Position numbers and translations under genes: made by a program. This document shows, in pieces, positions 36,901-48,898 of a stretch of DNA of 64,000 nucleotides. Every line of letters starts with the position of its first letter. The first letter of the stretch is position 1. Source of the DNA: Diphasiastrum complanatum (lineage: Eukaryota > Streptophyta > Lycopodiopsida > Lycopodiales > Lycopodiaceae); the NCBI GenBank assembly GCA_029204225.1, contig CM055100.1:51199260-51263259 (forward strand), given 5' to 3'. The notes under the pieces are model-generated. The model was not told the DNA's origin, did not search any database, and was given only the letters and a program-made list of their open reading frames with translations.

Positions 36901-39608
36901 TCCGGACTTCCAAGTTAAGATTCTGATGTGCATTGTGCTCACTTCTTAATACTTATGGTATCAATAATCATCATTCATGTATGTAGTATGTACTATGTAC
37001 AATGTTCACAATAGAAATTTGAATGATCGATGACCAATCATGATTCACTTGAATTCCATGCACATTACATTGAACAGGTTGTCACAAACAATGCAGCAAA
37101 TTGCATTGTCATGGGTAGGCTCATTAATGAGACCTATCCCCATATCTTTTGGGCACCTTGTGTTGCACATTGCCTAGACCTCTTGGTCGAGGATGTAGCC
37201 AAGATACCATGGATCAGGGAGGTGCTAGACATAGGACAGTCCTTGGTGAGATTCATCACCAAGAGGCTGAGGGCCTTGGGCATCTTCAGGAGACACTCCA
37301 CCCTGGATGTCTTGAGACCTACCCCCACCAGGTTTGTAACTCAATTCGCAATAATCACTATTGTCACTTGTGAGCACTAAGAAGATTCACTACATTTGCA
37401 AGTTGCCACTTCAAACTTGCAAGTTGCCAATGGCCATTGTACTAATGCTTTGAAGTGTGAAGTTTTCAAGTTTGAAACTTTGATGATCATCATTGTACTA
37501 ATGCAAACTCTGGAATGCAATGCAGGTTTGCATTTATGTTCCTAGTCTTGGAACGACTGTTGAAAGTTCATGCAAACTTGAGGTAGATGGTCGATTCAAA
37601 TGAGTGGGTGCAGTGGGAGCCATCATAGCAGGGCAAGAGGTTTAAGCTGATCGTGCTGTCATTTTCATTCTGGGATGGTGCACGATCCATTGTCGTGGGC
37701 CTGCAGCCTATCTACATTGTCCTTCGCCTTACAGATCGAGAGGGTTGCACATTGGGCCTCTTATATGAGTTCATGGACAGATTGGGCGAGCACCTACGTC
37801 TTTGCATGACCATTACCCCAGAGAGGTATACCGCAGGCGCTTAGGAGTAACTATTGTTAGCTCTATATTGTCCTAAGTCCTTCCTTACTACTAAGTATTT
37901 TGGCACTTTATTTTGAAGTTAAAACTTTTACGTGTTGCGTTTGAAATTTGAATTGATGAATGATAAATCCTTGGTCGAGTTCTCAGTTTTCAATTATCTC
38001 AAATCTAGATTTTGTGTGATATGGCTGAGGGCTCATCATCATTGAACATTCAAATCTATTATCTTACAAGCTTGAGGAGATCCAGCACCTTTGGCAAAGT
38101 AGGTGGGAGTAGTTTCATCAGCCCTTGCATGCCCATGGCCCACATACCCCATCCATTATGGAGGAGTGAGCAGCGGTATTATCACAGGGAGCTCGGGATG
38201 GTTGGAATGCCTATGTCTTCCGAGTTTACCCTGATGTATATGAGCAGGATAAGCTGCTAGATGACCTTAGGCAGGAGACCATGGAGTTCTCCTCTGGGCC
38301 CATGCGTTTGAGAGAGGGTAATAAATTGCACAATGCAATTCATGTGGGATGATCATTGTTTGAATTATTGTAAATATCAGATCCCAATTCTAATTTCTTA
38401 GCTTTGGTTTGTGGTGCTCATTGGCAACTGCTGGCTCCTCTTTGAACTGTGTTCAGGCCAGTTGCATCCCGTGTCATGGTGGATGAAGTTTGGGGTTGAT
38501 ATCCCCAAAATATCAATATACCGTCCAAAAGGCCAAAGGGAACTTCATCCCTACGGTGCTCCAAATTTGCTCTGAAATACTTGTATCAGTTTTGAAATAA
38601 CTCAGAACTCTCTCATTGAATGCCATACTTGCTAGGACCATGTCTGTGGAGAAGCCAAGGTCTTGTAATCTCTGGTTGACTAAGGCACGTTGAATAGAGT
38701 TGAAGGCTTTCATGAACTCTACAAAACATCAATATACTTTTCCCTCCTATGTTGAGCCTCCTTAATGAGATGTGATCCGTACTGGAGTAAAGGGTCGTGA
38801 ATCCTGCTTGGCCCAAGGCATATAGTCTCTTGGTCTCAATGTTAGTACTTATAGCTGACTGCAAAATCCTGCCATACAGCTTTAGGATGACATCCCCAAT
38901 CATGATAGTATAGTAGTTACCTAGATTCACGGGGTCACCATTTTTATTAATAGGATGGCTGATTTGGTACTCCAAGATGAAGGGAAGCAAGAGACATCTG
39001 CTCGGTTGAGTAGGGGGGCCAAGATAGGTGAAAGTGAAATTGTAGCATGGATTAATAGCTCAGACTCAAGGTTTTCAATGTCTTTGGCATAGTGAGTCTT
39101 CAATCTTGTAATGGCTGCATGGGCCATATCAAAAGTGAAGAAGTTGAATTCAAAAGGATGGGAAGAAATGGAGATGAGCGTGTCAGTGGGTATGGTGTAT
39201 AGTGTGGTAGCATAATTGGTCCATGTATGCAAGAGCTTCAAGAAGGGGGGTGGGGCACAAGGGATGAACTCACACACATTCAAGAGCCCGTACATGTGGT
39301 TGGTCAGCAACAATACCGAAATGGCATGAAGCAATCGTAGTGCTAAAGTCACCAATGAGTAGTATGTACCGTCGCACGTATTTGACAATGTTTGTAGAGA
39401 GATCAATATAAGGAGATTCGGTACCCTCCACAAAGGACGACTCTGGAGGAAAGTAACAAGCTGCGGCAAAGATATCTATATCCAAACTAATGCCTTGTGC
39501 TAAGTATGACTTCACATGTACCATGCATGCTAATGAAAGTCAATGATTTGGGTGTAGTGACTCTTTATAACATGTAACTGTCCCCAGAACCTCTACCACT
39601 TGCGGATC

Positions 39609-39670
<62 letters not shown>

Positions 39671-42263
39671 GAGGGCTAAGACAAGCTACTCATTGTTGAA
39701 GGTTATAATGATGGCCATTAGAATGTATTCAATCCTTAAAAACCTCGTTTTAGTTACACATGGTTGCATATCATATATTGACATGTGAAGCTTACACATT
39801 AAGTATTCTCTTGAATAAACAGAAATCGAGCCAAAACATGTGACTCTTTTGGATCCTCTAACTCTATATGAAAAGATGATCATGTTTGTCATTTGGAGTT
39901 TGGATTAGGATAAATTGAATTGCCCTGCCTTTGCCCGCCCTTGCACTTGCCCTTGTTCTTGTCCTTCCAATTGAACCTTTGGGTCATCTTTGATATTGTT
40001 TGAGAGTCTGCCAATGCTGCTATTGTTACCTCTTTAGATGTAAGGAGGTCCTTGAGGTTAGGCCTACCTTTGGTCTATAAAGAATCTATGGTCATAATGT
40101 ACAGCTGATGACATTTTTCAAGAGAAAGCTACTGTGCTTTTGTGAATTTTGAAAGATGCAACACTGAAATAATTCAATTGGAACTTACATGATGAATTAG
40201 TTAGGGACTTCATTTGATTGGCTTTGTCTCCTTAGTGCTGGCCTTTATCATGAGTGAGCTTGCCCTTCACCCTCAAAGAAATGATAGAAACTTAGTATGA
40301 CAATCTTTGTACAAATGTATGAAAGTGAATGTGGATGTATGTTTGTGCATTTGACTCAACGTACTCTTAGGCATTGACCAAATCTGTAGGGATTTCATAG
40401 GCATTCGCTTTACAATATGCATGATGTAACCTTCTAGTTAACCAAATGAAATAATGATGTGTGTAAAGTCTATTATCGCGTACAAAAAAAATTAGTATCA
40501 GTGATTTAAGGAATACTGACACAATGTGGACCTTGCCAACCTATAAAATGGCATGTATAGACTCCACAATTTGTGCTTGTCCACCTAGCATTTGACCATG
40601 ATGGAGTAACCAAGTTGCCCAAGCTTGGCGAAACGGCTCAAGCTCATCTATAAGGACCTGCTCTAGTGTTTGACAGATTCCAAGTTTTTTCAGCTAAAAA
40701 GTGACATGCCTGACATGTGCCTTATATGGACTTTTCAACTTGAGTAAATATTACCACTTGGGATTTATCAAAACGAGACATAGACTTATTGTAATAGCAG
40801 GTTGGTTCAAAGTTGTGCCTTCATCGTGGACGACATGTCCCAATTGCAATTGGATATATCATATGTTTGAAAGCAAGTGAGTGGAAAAGCACATTCGTAG
40901 TTATTACTCAATCTTTGCAACACAGCTGTTTTAACATCAAGCTCAACCTCATAACAAGATGCTATAATGAATTTAAGCATCGTGGGCTATAGATTAGGCT
41001 GTCAGTTTTCTAATTAGTGCTGTTAACTGTTTACTTAACACAGTTGCTATTGGTAGTATTTACTTGTCTGTCCTCTTATTTGAAGAATTAGCGAAAATGC
41101 TTATGCTTATACCTGACTTCGCTGTGTAAACAATCAGGAGACATTCATGGACAATACTCAGATCTGTTGAGGTTGTTTGAATATGGCAGTTTTCCTCCAG
41201 AGGCAAATTACCTGTTCCTTGGAGACTATGTTGACCGTGGGAAACAGAGTCTCGAAACCATTTGCTTGCTTCTTGCTTATAAAATAAAATACCCTGAGAA
41301 TTTTTTCCTGCTTAGGGGTAATCATGAGTGTGCTTCTATCAATCGAATATATGGCTTCTATGATGAATGCAAGAGACGATTCAATATCAGATTATGGAAG
41401 ACGTTCACGGACTGCTTTAACTGTCTTCCAGTAGCTGCTCTTATTGATGAGAAAATTCTCTGTATGCATGGAGGTCTTTCTCCTGAATTAAAAAACCTGG
41501 ACCAGATCAGGAACATAGCTCGTCCTACTGATGTGCCAGACACAGGGTTGCTTTGTGATCTTCTCTGGGCTGATCCAGATAAAGACGTCGTAGGGTGGGG
41601 TGAAAATGATAGAGGTGTATCTTATACATTTGGTGCTGATACTGTATCTGAGTTTCTACAGAAACATGATCTTGATTTAATATGTCGCGCTCATCAGGTG
41701 CCCTTTGCAACTTGCAATTGGTTTTCTGCTTGGTTGTTAGTCTTGGAATAAGTGATACACGTTAGGTTGGTAATGTGAAAGTTGCAAACTCTGCAGGTAT
41801 TATCATTCCAACTCCATCAGCTGGTGTTCAATGTGGTGAACTGTGTCTGCACAGGTGGTGGAGGATGGATATGAATTTTTTGCCAAGAGGCAACTGGTGA
41901 CAGTATTTTCTGCTCCGAATTACTGTGGAGAGTTTGACAATGCCGGAGCCATGATGAGTATTGATGATACACTCATGTGCTCATTCCAAATATTGAAGCC
42001 AGCTGAGAAAAAGCCAAAAACTCCTGGCACCTTTGGCACTTTGAACTCTGGTAGACCAGGGACGCCACCACCTCATGCAGCAGCTAAGGTAGAGATTATT
42101 TTGTCTGTTGGTTTTTAACATTCCAAGTTTGTGCCAATGTACATCTGCAACATCTTATGCAACCTGTTAATTTCTTAAATGCAGCTTGTGGTGGTGGTCA
42201 CATCTTTGTCTATTCGTTGTACTTAAGAGACATGCTTGCCGTTTTTCTTAGGTAGACGATTGA
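33957..42263 (+). CDS. Serine/threonine protein phosphatase PP1 catalytic subunit
   Basis: Four exons, 33957-34134, 41138-41697, 41855-42088 and 42252-42263, join in frame to 327 residues, the usual plant PP1 (TOPP) length. Introns obey GT-AG. The enzyme removes phosphate from Ser/Thr, with regulatory subunits directing it in nucleus and cytosol. Signature motifs are complete: GDIHG (60-64), GDYVDRG (88-94), RGNHE (119-123), HGG (170-172), RAHQ (243-246) and SAPNYCGE (265-272). Metal ligands Asp61, His63, Asp89, Asn121, His170 and His245 are all present, as are Tyr269 and Cys270, the inhibitor-contact residues. A TPPP motif with Thr316 sits near the C-terminus, where animal PP1 has its Cdk site. 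The first intron is 7.0 kb and full of transposon fragments. No defect is seen, so I judge the gene functional. Confidence 0.97.
35692..35880 (+). pseudogene. Copia RT scrap in PP1 intron 1
   Basis: A plus-strand fragment reads [20 protein letters not shown], then after a stop [10 protein letters not shown], the catalytic YVDD region. It is about 60 codons with no flanking LTR. Confidence 0.88.
36550..38340 (+). pseudogene. hAT-type transposase remnant (DUF659-like) in PP1 intron 1
   Basis: Plus-strand pieces follow the order of DUF659-type hAT transposases. [13 protein letters not shown] near 36570 and FLRSIGTSR (36640-36670, frameshifted) correspond to the segment after the first catalytic Asp. 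The best part is 37075-37380, with [15 protein letters not shown] (the second Asp of VVTDNAAN is Asn here), then [42 protein letters not shown] (37650-37720) continues it. About 300 bp of unrelated sequence or an intron separates the first and second parts. Terminal inverted repeats were not found. It is decayed and inactive. Confidence 0.85.
38510..39530 (-). pseudogene. LINE-type endonuclease/RT remnant in PP1 intron 1
   Basis: Minus-strand frames with a shift or two. 39524-39270 holds an endonuclease-like segment with LIGDFSTTI, close to the GDFN motif of EEP nucleases. 39469-38927 covers the linker up to [16 protein letters not shown]. 38990-38513 gives RT motifs: [34 protein letters not shown] (family QxGFRxxxST) and [17 protein letters not shown] (family AFDxVxR). 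The YADD catalytic region is missing. Orientation is opposite to PP1. Confidence 0.85.
39612..39668. repeat. (GA)n microsatellite in PP1 intron 1
   Basis: 57 bp of pure GA repeats. Confidence 0.98.
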
Positions 42264-43900
42264 CGTGAGGCTGCATTATGGTCTCAACGATTGTGGAATG
42301 AGTTGGGTAAAGCAAGTTCAGGTCTTCTTTACAGACGTTTCTCTTGAAGACAATGAGAGTAAGATATTGGTTATGAGATTGTGTGGCTAGGAATCATGAA
42401 GGTGGAGATCAGACAAAAAGTACCCGATGCAGTGTCTACTCAAGATTGAATATGATTGTCAAGGGAATCATCTGGCATATTTTGGGTTCTTCATTCTGTT
42501 ACTGTTTGTTTGAACTTCTTCTTTTACCATTCATTTTCTTTTGTCTTATTGTGCAAAGAACTTGTGGCCATCAAGCTCGTCTTCTACCATATGCTGTAAC
42601 ATTCTGCATTTGATCTTCTTTGTGGTGTTTTGATGCTAATATAAGCTGTCTCCTGAACCATTTGGTCTCAGCCGCTTCAAGGGGGAAAGGCGTAAACCTT
42701 TGAGCTGGATGACATGGTGATTACAGGATCAGCTTTGTTATTCGACTCTTTATCAGGAGGCATTTCAGCACATTTCAGCCTTTTGCCAAACTAGCTAAAT
42801 GGCAACCAACCCATCATTCAGCCAGAAGATGATTGATTTGGTAACTTCATAAGAAATGATATTGATGGTATGCCCTCAGGTGGGAAGATTCTGGTGTACC
42901 TGCCCAGATTTCAGGGGCGCTATCAAAGTTTCAAGGACATGGCTGATGTTATGACGTTATGACCATGATCTTATCTTAGATTCTCATTTGACATTGTATA
43001 TGGGCCTGTTAGGTATATTTATTTTCTTTGTATCATAGCAGAAAGAGAGGACTGACTATTATCTGTGGTGGGCTGATTGAGGCCTTTCGAGTGGAATGAG
43101 TATTTCGAATGTCTGTGAGTGCTTAGACAAAGTAACATCACGAGCTTTGTCTTTGAAGTCACTGTGAGGTTCTTTTGCAACTAATCGTACCTCTTGTGTG
43201 CAGTTACTTCGTGGCTCCTCACTTAGTTTACTTTCTATGAGCTAAGGCTCGTATATAATTGCAACTCGATCTTATGCATCTTGGCAAAGCATTTCAATTT
43301 ATATGAAAACTTTAAGGCTTTTGCATGTTTTGCGTAGGATCAAGCATCATCCACCGAATTTCATGTTGGAGGGCTAGAGGACCCCATCTGCAAGTTGTTT
43401 ACAATCACGATACTTATTGATCGGTATATTTTCTTTCAGTGAGACAAGCAACAGTTGATTGTGTATTTAGCATAGGCATGTTCATTCGGAGTGACATTTG
43501 ATTGTTATTCATAAGTATGTCATTGTGTGTTTGCTGGAGTCTGGAACTCTGGTAGATAGTTATTGTATTTTCTTATATGGGACCACGTATTGCAAAATGC
43601 ACTTCAGAGGTTGGAACAAACTGCTGAGATTCCTCAATCTAAGGTGTTAGAACTTAAAATAGGCCTTTGCAGAATGAATTTCAGCCTTACTGTGAAAAGA
43701 CATGGTAAAAAGATTCCATCCACTATGTGCAGCTAGGAGCCATAACCTCCTCTTCCTCATTCACTTGAGCAGGAACAACATCGCATTTCACTAGAGTTTT
43801 ACGTTCACCTGTATCATTAAGCAAATGGATTGCCAATTAAGCATTGCAAATGTTTTTGGGTCAGTTTATAACCTAGCAAATATGAAAACGGGCTATAAAT
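42264..43900 (+). other. PP1 3' untranslated region and downstream DNA
   Basis: No open frame with a recognisable domain. The first several hundred bases are T-rich and probably 3' UTR. The poly(A) site cannot be fixed from sequence alone. Confidence 0.5.
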
Positions 43901-44810
43901 ATGGTTCAATGAAGTAAACTCACTGAGAGAGAGGTAGCATATCACAATCTGGTGGTCACCTGAAATACTAGAGGCTCATCAAAGGATTATTTTTACCTTG
44001 ATCTTTTCAATATTTGAAGCATAAGCACTTGTTCTTGTACTGCTAGTTGATTATTGACTCCCTTATTTACAAGCCAATAATTCCAAGTGCATGCTCTATT
44101 TCCCATTTGGTGAATCCAAAGACTCACTGGATCAGTAATTGTGGTGAGCTTGTTGGCTGCAAGTGTTTTATCAACCTTTTGATAAGCAAAACATTTTAGA
44201 AAAGAGGTCCTGCAGGATAAAATTGGTCTGCTCACATGACTGTAACTAGTTATTATTGGAGCTTCTAGCCATTTTGTAAACACAAATATATCACTCAATT
44301 GCACTCATTGCTCATGTCTGCACTTGGAGGCTTGACACAAAAATAGTATGTCATAAAGCCGCTGTGTGCTTATGCGTTCAAACCATCAGTGAAATTCTTT
44401 TTGGCTCAATAGCAAAAATGGGACTAAGAATAAGCGCGATCAAACAACGATAGAGTGTATTTAATCACAACAAGCATTCATCTACATTATACACAGATAG
44501 AAAGCAAGCTGCTGCTATATTACACTGAAGCACAATCAAATAGCAATTACAAAAAATGATGGCATAATTGGGAGGCTCAAATAATACGTCTTATAGACGG
44601 AGCGACTCTCACGAGATTCAGCGGGAGGTTGATGAGCTATTGAGTAAGACGACAGACACAACAACTAAGGCCTCAAGGCTTCTTGCACTAGATTAATTAG
44701 TGGGTCGACAAGCATATGGGGATCCAACATCTAACCCAATTGTTTATGTCTGAAAATTAACCTAGAGTTCCAATTATTTTGTGACGTGGTTGGGCACTCT
44801 TGATTTAACA
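43901..44810. other. Intergenic, no gene recognised
   Basis: A 103-codon minus-strand frame (44304-43993) has no domain I recognise. Otherwise AT-rich DNA. Confidence 0.4.
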
Positions 44811-44979
44811 TGAATTTAGTTGCTGCATGTAGGCCTGTTGAACTTGAATATAGTTGCTGCATGTAGGCCTGTAGAACTTGAATTTAGTTGCTGCATGTAG
44901 GCCTGTAGAACTTGAATATAGTTGCTGCATGTAGGCATGTAGAACTTGAATTTAGTTGCTGCATGTAGGCCTGTACAAC
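44811..44979. repeat. 34-bp tandem repeat, five copies
   Basis: Unit TTGAATTTAGTTGCTGCATG followed by TAGGCCTGTAGAAC, five tandem copies with few differences (TTTAG/TATAG alternating between units). Confidence 0.95.
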
Positions 44980-45171
44980 ATTAAAATATTTACATATAGG
45001 CTTAAAATGTTTCAAAAAATCATACGCTCGCACAAACATGCTGAATCGAAGCATATAGCAGATTGTTGGGAAGCTAATTTTGCAAGGAAAATTCATGCAC
45101 ACTCAGAGTAGGCAAGAGAGAAGGGAGGAGAGGCAGCGAGCAGCAGCAGCAGAGAGCAGAGGCAGTAGCAG

Positions 45172-45271
<100 letters not shown>

Positions 45272-45277
45272 CCTTGT

Positions 45278-45424
45278 CACGTGGGTCATACCCTTTCCTG
45301 GACACGTGCCATTTTGGCTTTAAGGAAAACAATGCATGGCCACGTGTCATCACGGTGGCTGAAATTTTTTTTGACACGTGTCGCGCAACATGTCTTTAAA
45401 CATGTTGATGTGGCATGACACGTG
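45278..45424. promoter_or_regulatory. CACGTG cluster (five G-boxes)
   Basis: CACGTG starts at 45278, 45303, 45341, 45375 and 45419; three are followed by TC (CACGTGTC). CACGTG is the core bound by plant bZIP and bHLH factors. No gene starts nearby that I recognise. Confidence 0.6.
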
Positions 45425-45429
45425 TCCTG

Positions 45430-47460
45430 CACATACTCACCGGTGGTATGTATATTGTCTCTGTGTTGAGCGCGAATTGGTCAACTAAACTTTTTTTCAA
45501 GATATTGGGAACATATTTTGCTCAATTATGCAATAATAAGAAGTGTGCAAGGTGGACCATGAGGCCCAAGACCTATGAGCCCATGTTCATGATTAAACAT
45601 GCCCAATTCTAAATTTTTCACCATTCCAGGTGGGATCCCTCCATTTGAGATTCAATACTCCTTTTTTATAACAATACAGCTTTGGAATAACATTAGGTAC
45701 AATGTGTACACTTTACATTGACATTGTATGCAATAGGTTCTTTAACTTGCACGACATCCTATCAAGTATGTAGGAAACTTTATATGCAGAGAAAAATTAA
45801 TAATGATGCACATTCCACATTAAAGTATCAATCAAGGACATATGTCATTGAGTCTCATTACCTCACATCACATTATAATCACCTAGACACAATATAGAGG
45901 GCCTAAGATGTCCACCCCATAAGGGAATATATATTGGTGCAACCAATAGATGATTGGGAAATAATGGTGCAAAAATCCATTTTTGAATCTTTGTGCTTTG
46001 TAAGACAATGTTCATGAGTCATAATCCAAGCTACTTTGGAAAATCTTATTGTCTTATTTCATTGCAACTTTCTCACTAAGCAATATGAGCACCATAGAGT
46101 ACTTTCCAAGTTTTTACGTACTTGAGATCCGAGTTCTTCCTTTTAAGTACTGAACTCCTAGTTTCTTCTTTCAAGTTCAAGTTCCTTTGTTTTAACAATC
46201 GGAATCGAAGCTTTTTTGGTTCAAATTCATTATCAAAGTATCTCAAGTTCCTATATGCAAAATCAAAGTCTTCCAAAACTGTAATTTGTTTTTTTCAAGT
46301 ATCTATGATTTTAAATGTTCACTAAGTACTTTATATTCTTGTTCTTGCTTCAATGATTCAAGTTCGTAAGTCCAATTTGCATCAAAAGATTATACATGCC
46401 TTAGAAGCTCCATGCAAATCCATCATAAGATGGGTTTTTGATGCATATAGTTTCTAAACTACTAGAGAGATATCCTTTTGTTTGGCTATCATGTAGGCTC
46501 GGGCCTATCACTAAAAAGTCTTATGTATAGATTGAGATTTGACCAAAGGTCTTCCATTGTTGGAGCTTCTTTTTCAGAGAGCGTGTCTAATTATTTTGAG
46601 ACCATTGATCTTACCATTGACAATAGTACCAATGCTATTGTCGACTTTGCATATTGATTGTATATTGTTTTTCCAATGCCCATTTGCGAAGTTGTAACAC
46701 TAAAAATAAAATTTCATATGTTAATTGGTGATTGCCATAATGAGCATTATTCAAGTAAGGAAACTTGCTAAACTTGTATAAATTTCCTCACTAAATGCCA
46801 ACCGCCATGAATTAAAGAGAAGGAAGTGGCTACACATTGTCTACTTGCTCTCTCATGCTTATACCCTTTATCAAAGACAAGTTTTGGGACATTAGTGAAG
46901 CGGTTTTCTTTCATGAATGAGATCTTCATTATATGCTAAAATCAGGTTTTTAGTCTTGTAGAGATCATTGACGTATTTAGAAGAAAGATCATGATGCATA
47001 GTAGATTGCTAGTGTGCTGGTTTTGCATCTATCAAGTTTCATAGTTAAAGATTGTTTGGATCTTGACATTTTTAGGGTTTCCTTAGTGCATGAAACTTTC
47101 ACACAAGGTTCACTTTTCATCAAATTTTTTTAAATTGGTACCATAATTATGGGTGATACTTCTATTTTCACAGAAAAAAACTCAACCCTACCACTTTGAA
47201 ATTAAATAAATAGTGCACCATTACATTCACGCTATGAAAATTGAAAAGTGGCATGTTTTTTCTTTTTTTCAAGTTCTTGCTGTCAAGTCACTTTTTGGTG
47301 ATTTTCTTACTTGTTGGGAATTCGGGGAAGGAGGCCCTGACCCTCGGTGCATGTACTATGCCGCTCAGATTCGAATTAGAGTGTCAAGTCGAATGACTCA
47401 ACTGATTCTAACTTCGAAGTCATTAGAATCGATAAGGTTGATTACGTGGACAAACACAAA
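45430..47460. other. AT-rich intergenic, no gene seen
   Basis: No frame with a recognisable domain on either strand. Confidence 0.5.
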
Positions 47461-47467
47461 AGTTGAA

Positions 47468-48000
47468 TGACTGTTAGTTGCGAAAGCGACAAACAGTTTA
47501 GACAAATCTATTTGAGAGTAGCATTAGATGGAACAATAAATCAGAGTGGCATACATTCACACTGACATAATTTTGAACGTAATAAGACAATGGATTGATT
47601 CAGAAAGCAATACATATACAAGTCAGCTGAAATAATGAGCACAAGACAATTGCAGTGATAATCGTGTACTCGGAACTAGCTCTAGTTCTATAACAACTTC
47701 AATGATTCGAAGATCATTTGATAGCTTATTCTAAATATCTTTTTGAATCTAATTGATGTAATAACTGTCGAAAATCAGTGGATTTGTGCGGAAGCTAGGA
47801 GCGAGCTAGATGCGTGGATCGGAAATGCCACAGTTAGCAGCAAAATAGTTCAAATGATAGATTCAGACAAACGCGCAATAGAACAATGACAGTAGTAGGA
47901 CAAAACGCAGTCTGATTATTATCAACAATGAGTACAACTGCATGAAGTTATAACTTCAACTTGTTAATTTAGAGAGAGTGCTATGGTGCTTTGATTGTCA
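47468..48000 (-). mobile_element. Probable 3' LTR of a minus-strand copia remnant
   Basis: Starts TGACTGTTAG and ends TTGATTGTCA, so its tips are TGAC/GTCA inverted. It directly abuts the copia RNase H that ends in this direction. No second copy is present. Confidence 0.45.
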
Positions 48001-48055
48001 CAAAAAATGCTCGTTGGATGTGACTGTGCAAGGTCGATTTTTGCTAGTAGGTGCC

Positions 48056-48490
48056 TCAGCCAAATTGCCTCCTTTGTAGCATTTGAGCATCAATGTATTC
48101 TGATTCGGTTGATGATAATGTTACTGAGGCATGCTTTCGGCTATCCCAAGAGACTGGGCCTTGATTGCATAAAAATACAAATCCAGAATTCGACCTTCTG
48201 GTATCAACGTCCCCTGCCCAATCTACATTTGTGTGTCTTTCAAGTATGTTGGTAGGTTGGCTGCCTCCATAACAGATGCTAAGATATTTGGTGGCTTGGA
48301 TGTACTTCATGACCTTTGTGAGTGCTTTCCAATGGGCTGGCCCTGGATTTGATAGGAACTGGCTGAGTGAACTAATTGAATATGCAATGTCGGCTCGAGT
48401 GCAGATCATTGCATACATTAGTGAGCAGATGATGGAGTGAATTAGATATTTCTTCATCTTCTCCTTCTCTTCCTCAGTTTGAAGAGATTA
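48056..48490 (-). pseudogene. Copia RNase H fragment
   Basis: A minus-strand frame begins with TEEEKEKMKKY and SLMYAMICTRADIAYSIS, then NPGPAHWKALTKVMKYI. The RNase H Asp is in NVDWAGD and the Glu in SSTESEYIDA. The last 60 or so residues of the usual polyprotein are missing before the LTR-like segment. Confidence 0.9.
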
Positions 48491-48574
48491 AAACTGTTAA
48501 CAGTTCGCAGTATAACTTACTAAGTTCAAAAATATTCCCTCCATTGGTTACGAAAAGGGCAATATTTTCAAAAG

Positions 48575-48765
48575 ATCTAGAATATGACCGCCATCCCCAA
48601 ATTCAAATCATAAAAAATTTCAAAATGTTTACATATGCATTTCTTCCACGAGAATGGAAATATGGGTGCCATCTCCAATTATGAACGCCATCATCACTTT
48701 GGAATGGAAATATGAGCGCCAACTACCTATTAGAATGAAAAAATGAGCGGCATTTCCAAATTTGA
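48575..48765. repeat. Repeated GAATGGAAATATGAGCGCCA motif upstream of gene A
   Basis: Five degenerate direct copies, near 48579, 48651, 48681, 48701 and 48732. Core ATGA-n-CGCCATC-n-CCAAATT. Placed 130-320 bp before the first ATG of gene A, it may be promoter or subterminal DNA of the element. Confidence 0.65.
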
Positions 48766-48898
48766 ATCAAGCATACAAGCATGGAGTTTGGATTGATCGT
48801 ACATAGTATATAATATAATCAAAGATGAGTACTTTGCTTTGCTTCATAGAATCTGGTCATAGTACTTTGATGCAACTGATTACTCTATTATTTTTTTG

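Larger units (their letters stand above)
34135..41137 (+). other. PP1 intron 1, 7.0 kb
   Basis: The donor GTGAGT and acceptor CAATCAG split the Gly codon of GDIHG. It contains the copia, hAT, LINE and (GA)n segments listed separately. The stretches 34240-35640, 35900-36550 and 39900-41100 hold no recognisable gene. Confidence 0.93.

Noticed and set aside
41358-41710. Minus-strand ORFs opposite PP1 exon 2
   Set aside because: Shadows of the conserved phosphatase exon, without domains of their own.
44811-44979. CRISPR-like array
   Set aside because: Units are contiguous without unique spacers and the DNA is eukaryotic.
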